Translations under genes and position numbers: made by a program
Notes under the pieces: generated by a model
What the model was told of the DNA's origin: nothing
The model's input: the letters and a program-made list of their open reading frames with translations, nothing else
Database searches by the model: none
DNA from: Lichenibacterium minor
GTDB lineage: Bacteria > Pseudomonadota > Alphaproteobacteria > Rhizobiales > Beijerinckiaceae
DNA length: 64,000 nt
Assembly (NCBI RefSeq): GCF_004137685.1
Contig: NZ_QYBB01000014.1
Span: 62,001-126,000, forward strand
Reading direction: 5' to 3'
Part shown: piece by piece, positions 61,211 through 64,000 of the stretch
Layout: each line of letters starts with the position of its first letter
Numbering within the stretch: position 1 is the stretch's first letter

Positions 61211-62851
61211 ATGCCCGAGAGTTTGGCCGCGGCTTCGCGCGCCGTCGGCGACGCCCTGGCGCGCCGCGCCGCCAACCATGTGCCGCTGTCGCCCGTGTCC
61301 TTCCTCAACCGCGCCGCTTTGGCGCATCCGGACCGCATCGCGACTGTCTACGGCGGCGTGAAGCGAAGCTGGTCGGAGGTCCGCCACCGCTGCCGGCGCC
61401 TCGCGTCGGCGCTGCGGGGGCTCGGGCTGGAGGCCGGCGACACCGTGGCGGTGATGGCCGCCAACACGCCCGAGCTCTTCGAGGCGCATTTCGGGGTGCC
61501 GCTCTGCGGCGGCGTGCTCAACGCCATCAACACGCGCCTCGACGCCGATACGGTCCGCTACATCCTGGAGCACGGCGGCGGCAAGGTGCTCATCTGCGAC
61601 ACGGAGTTCGCCGGCACGGTGCGGGCCGCGCTGGCCGGCATGGCCACCCCGCCGATCGTGGTCGACATCCGCGATCCCGCGGCGCCCGGGGAAGCCCTGG
61701 GCGCCGTCGATTACGAGGCGCTGCTCGCCGGGGGCGACCCCGACTTCGCCGGCGGCGGACCGGCCGACGAGTGGGACGCCATCGCGCTCAACTACACGTC
61801 CGGCACCACGGGCAGGCCCAAGGGCGCCGTCTACCACCACCGGGGGGCCTACCTGACGGCCGTCGGCAACGTGCTGGAATGGGACATGGGGCGGGCGCCC
61901 GTCTACCTGTGGACCCTGCCGATGTTCCACTGCAACGGATGGTGCTTCCCGTGGACCGTCGCCGCCAAGGCCGGGACCAGCGTGTGCCTGCGGCGGGTCA
62001 CCGGCCCCGCCGTGCTCGACGCCATCGCCGAGGACGGCGTCGACCATTTCTGCGGGGCGCCGATCGTTCTGAAGATGGTGGCCGACGCGGCGACGACGCC
62101 CCTGCCCCGCCGCGTCAAGGCCATGACGGCCGGCGCGCCGCCGCCCGCGGCCGTGCTGGCCGCCATGGAAGCGCGGGGCTTCGACGTCACGCACGTCTAC
62201 GGCCTCACCGAAACCTACGGCCCGGCGGTCGCCTGCGACTGGCGCGAGGGCTGGGACGCGCTCCCCGCCGAGGACCGCGCCGCCAAGCGGGCGCGCCAGG
62301 GCATCGCCTACACGCTCTGCGAGGAGGTGATCGTCGGCGACCCCGCCACCTGCGAGCCCGTGCCCGACGACGGCGCCACCCTGGGCGAGGTGCTGTTTCG
62401 CGGCAACCTGGTGATGAAGGGCTACCACGCCGACCCGGCCGCCACGGAAGCGGCCTTCGCGGGCGGCTGGTTCCACTCGGGCGACCTCGCGGTGCGGCAC
62501 CCGGACGGCCACATCCAGATCCGCGACCGGCTGAAGGACATCATCATCTCGGGCGGCGAGAACATCTCCTCCATCGAGATCGAGGACGCCATCCACCACG
62601 TCCCGGGCGTCGCCGCCGTCGCGGTGGTGGGCGCGCCCGACGAGCGGTGGGGCGAGGTGCCGGTCGCCTATGTCGAGCTCGGCGCGGGCGGCGCACCGCC
62701 GAGCGCGGAAGACATCGTGGCCTTCTGCCGAACGCGGCTCGCGGGCTTCAAGATACCGAAGCGCGTGGTCTTCACCACCCTGCCCCGCACCTCGACGGGC
62801 AAGGTCCAGAAACGCCTGCTGCGCGACCGCGACGACGGAGCGAAGCCATGA
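61211..62851 (+). CDS. acyl-CoA synthetase (AMP-forming)
   Basis: A 546-residue ANL-family ligase that activates a carboxylic acid through an acyl-AMP to acyl-CoA. The P-loop YTSGTTGRPKGAVYHH is near residue 197, the A5 region HVYGLTETYGP, the A7/A8 hinge FHSGDLAVRHPDGHIQIRDR and GGENISSIEIED, and the catalytic Lys in TSTGKVQKRLL. It resembles the medium/long-chain group with WTLPMFHCNGWCFPW. The ATG follows GGGAGGGG. Overlaps the next gene as ATGA, giving an acyl-CoA operon. The acid activated is not known. Confidence 0.93.
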   Translation: MPESLAAASRAVGDALARRAANHVPLSPVSFLNRAALAHPDRIATVYGGVKRSWSEVRHRCRRLASALRGLGLEAGDTVAVMAANTPELFEAHFGVPLCGGVLNAINTRLDADTVRYILEHGGGKVLICDTEFAGTVRAALAGMATPPIVVDIRDPAAPGEALGAVDYEALLAGGDPDFAGGGPADEWDAIALNYTSGTTGRPKGAVYHHRGAYLTAVGNVLEWDMGRAPVYLWTLPMFHCNGWCFPWTVAAKAGTSVCLRRVTGPAVLDAIAEDGVDHFCGAPIVLKMVADAATTPLPRRVKAMTAGAPPPAAVLAAMEARGFDVTHVYGLTETYGPAVACDWREGWDALPAEDRAAKRARQGIAYTLCEEVIVGDPATCEPVPDDGATLGEVLFRGNLVMKGYHADPAATEAAFAGGWFHSGDLAVRHPDGHIQIRDRLKDIIISGGENISSIEIEDAIHHVPGVAAVAVVGAPDERWGEVPVAYVELGAGGAPPSAEDIVAFCRTRLAGFKIPKRVVFTTLPRTSTGKVQKRLLRDRDDGAKP

Positions 62852-63636
62852 CCCACGCCCGCACGGATCTCCTGCTGCGCGCCGACCGCGGCGGCGTTGC
62901 CACGCTGACGCTGAACCGTCCGGAGCGGTTCAACGCCCTGTCGGACGCGCTGCTGGCGGCTTTGGGGGAGGAGTTCGGCCGGCTGGCGGCGGAGGAGGAT
63001 GTCCGCTGCGTCGTGCTCGGGGCTTCTGGCCGCGCATTCTCGGCCGGGCATGACCTGCGGGAGATGCGGGCCCACGAGGACGAAGCGCGGCACCGGGCCC
63101 TGTTCGAGCGATGTTCCGCCGTCATGCGGGCGATCCGGGGCTGTCCCGTGCCGGTGATCGCCGCCGTGCAGGGGATCGCGACGGCGGCGGGCTGCCAGCT
63201 CGTCGCGGCCTGCGACCTCGCGGTGGCGGCCGAGTCGGCGCGCTTCGCCGTGTCGGGAATCGACGTCGGGCTGTTCTGCTCGACGCCGGCCGTGGCGCTC
63301 ACCCGCGCCGTGCCCGTGAAGGCCGCCTTCGACCTTCTGATGACGGGGCGCTTCATCGACGCGCCCGAAGCGCTGCGCCTCGGGCTCGTCAACCGCGTCG
63401 TGCCGGAGGAAGCGCTGGACCGGGCCGCCGCCGACTATGCGGCCGTCATCGCGGCGAAGAGCCCCGCGGCGGTGCGGCTCGGCAAGAGGCTCGTCTACGA
63501 GCAGCAAGCGATGGGGCTCGCGGAGGCCTACCGCCACGCCGGCGACGCCATGGCGCGCAACATGGCGGAGCCTGACGCCGTAGCCGGGATCGACGCCTTC
63601 CTGGCGCGGTCCGGATCGAGACAGGGACTGCGATGA
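62848..63636 (+). CDS. enoyl-CoA hydratase/isomerase family protein (ECHDC3-like)
   Basis: A 262-residue crotonase-fold protein. SAGHDLREMRAHEDEARH and VQGIATAAGCQLVAACDLA, with VGLFCSTPAVALTRAVPVK, are diagnostic of the ECHDC3-like branch. Both glutamates used for hydration in enoyl-CoA hydratase are replaced: Gln117 stands at the first (GCELA) position and Gly137 at the second (PEI) position. It therefore is unlikely to be a normal hydratase. It overlaps both neighbours by 4 bases, so it must act with the acyl-CoA synthetase and the AhpD-like protein. Confidence 0.92.
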   Translation: MTHARTDLLLRADRGGVATLTLNRPERFNALSDALLAALGEEFGRLAAEEDVRCVVLGASGRAFSAGHDLREMRAHEDEARHRALFERCSAVMRAIRGCPVPVIAAVQGIATAAGCQLVAACDLAVAAESARFAVSGIDVGLFCSTPAVALTRAVPVKAAFDLLMTGRFIDAPEALRLGLVNRVVPEEALDRAAADYAAVIAAKSPAAVRLGKRLVYEQQAMGLAEAYRHAGDAMARNMAEPDAVAGIDAFLARSGSRQGLR

Positions 63637-64000
63637 GCGACGCGCCGATGCGCTTTCCCGCGCCTGCCCTCGACGACCTGCCCGAGGACATCCGCACGCG
63701 GCTGGTGGTCGTACAGGAGAAATCGGGCTTCGTGCCGAATGTATTCCTGTTGCTGGCGCGGCGGCCGGACGAGTTCCGCGCCTTCTTGACCTACCACGAC
63801 CTGCTGATGGACCGGCCGGGCCCGCTGACCAAGGCAGAGCGCGAGATGATCGTGGTCGTGACCAGCGCCGCCAACCGCTGCCTCTACTGCGTGGTGGCGC
63901 ATGGCGCGATCCTGCGCATCCGCGCCAAGGACCCGCTCGTGGCCGACAGGATCGCGGTGGACCACCGCAAGGCGGGGCTGACCGAGCGACAGGTCGCCAT
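63633..64000 (+). CDS. peroxidase-related / carboxymuconolactone decarboxylase (AhpD-like) protein, partial
   Basis: The first ~122 residues of an AhpD-like protein; the gene runs off the window end. RTRLVVVQEKSGFVPNVFLLLA and EREMIVVVTSAANRCLYCVVAHGAI give the CxxC-x-x-xH redox motif of the peroxidase-related (uncharacterised, PxxR-related) family. The ATG overlaps the ECHDC3-like stop as ATGA. Such proteins use the Cys pair to reduce peroxides or to act with an acyl-CoA partner. The rest of the CMD domain (a DHRKAGLTERQVA helix) begins to appear before the end. Confidence 0.88.
   Translation, partial: MSDAPMRFPAPALDDLPEDIRTRLVVVQEKSGFVPNVFLLLARRPDEFRAFLTYHDLLMDRPGPLTKAEREMIVVVTSAANRCLYCVVAHGAILRIRAKDPLVADRIAVDHRKAGLTERQVA

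Overview
The window comes from the chromosome of a very GC-rich alphaproteobacterium. MipZ, the DUF2093/DUF4170/DUF6101/DUF2849 proteins, the tetrameric sarcosine oxidase operon and the DUF2849-cysI-cysH-DUF934 sulfate module all point to Hyphomicrobiales; a Methylobacteriaceae/Beijerinckiaceae-like lineage is my inference and is not proven here. No phage, insertion sequence, CRISPR array or replication origin was seen. Most of the window is tightly packed housekeeping and nutrient-assimilation genes, many joined by 4-base ATGA/GTGA overlaps.

Layout. 0.1-6.7 kb: CHCC zinc protein, FAD monooxygenase, mipZ (division-site placement), a zinc metallopeptidase-like protein and ppc (PEP carboxylase). 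6.7-12.1 kb (minus): soxB-soxD-soxA-soxG, oxidising sarcosine to glycine and methylene-tetrahydrofolate; the soxB-soxD gap carries an imperfect terminal-inverted-repeat element. 12.2-18.3 kb: small secreted proteins, an RBBP9-like hydrolase, carA, a YqeY protein, mutL and a DUF6101 gene. 18.6-23.0 kb: a lipid A/LPS module (inositol-phosphatase-like, DUF4170, DUF374 acyltransferase, waaA, lpxK, DUF2093). 23.3-26.4 kb: an ABC importer with a duplicated permease and no binding protein. 26.5-31.8 kb: a DUF2076 protein, a LysR regulator divergent from mmsA, and xseA.

31.8-37.3 kb: a nitrate assimilation operon (nasA, an unknown 115-residue protein, a NirB-like flavoprotein lacking the siroheme half) behind a near-consensus sigma-54 promoter with inverted repeats upstream and a hairpin-bearing leader; then a DUF892 protein. 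37.3-38.6 kb: two identical tRNA-Asp genes, a ClpP-like secreted protein and tRNA-Val. 38.7-42.1 kb: the sulfate reduction operon DUF2849-cysI-cysH-DUF934 behind an AT-rich promoter with repeated ATTC/GAAT half-sites. 42.1-42.9 kb: a compact two-gene module ending in a HEPN-like protein, preceded by a perfect operator-like palindrome; this is the best candidate for an undescribed system. 43.0-48.6 kb: a Tat-exported dienelactone hydrolase and a complete ABC importer operon (binding protein, two permeases, ATPase, GlcG-like protein). 48.8-51.5 kb: a secreted protein and eutBC behind a second sigma-54-like promoter.

51.5-53.0 kb: a YciI protein, two tandem Cys-rich secreted paralogues and a Gly/Phe/Arg repeat protein. 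53.0-60.3 kb: glmU-glmS (UDP-GlcNAc supply), divergent from opgG-opgH (periplasmic glucans). 60.4-64.0 kb: a glutathione transferase, divergent from an acyl-CoA synthetase / ECHDC3-like / AhpD-like operon that runs off the end.

Taken together the window is strong in nitrogen, sulfur and C1 acquisition: nitrate and ethanolamine genes appear to share sigma-54 control, and the sulfite reductase and NirB-like flavoprotein are plausible electron-transfer partners for nitrite reduction. All family names come from reading motifs; no database search was run.
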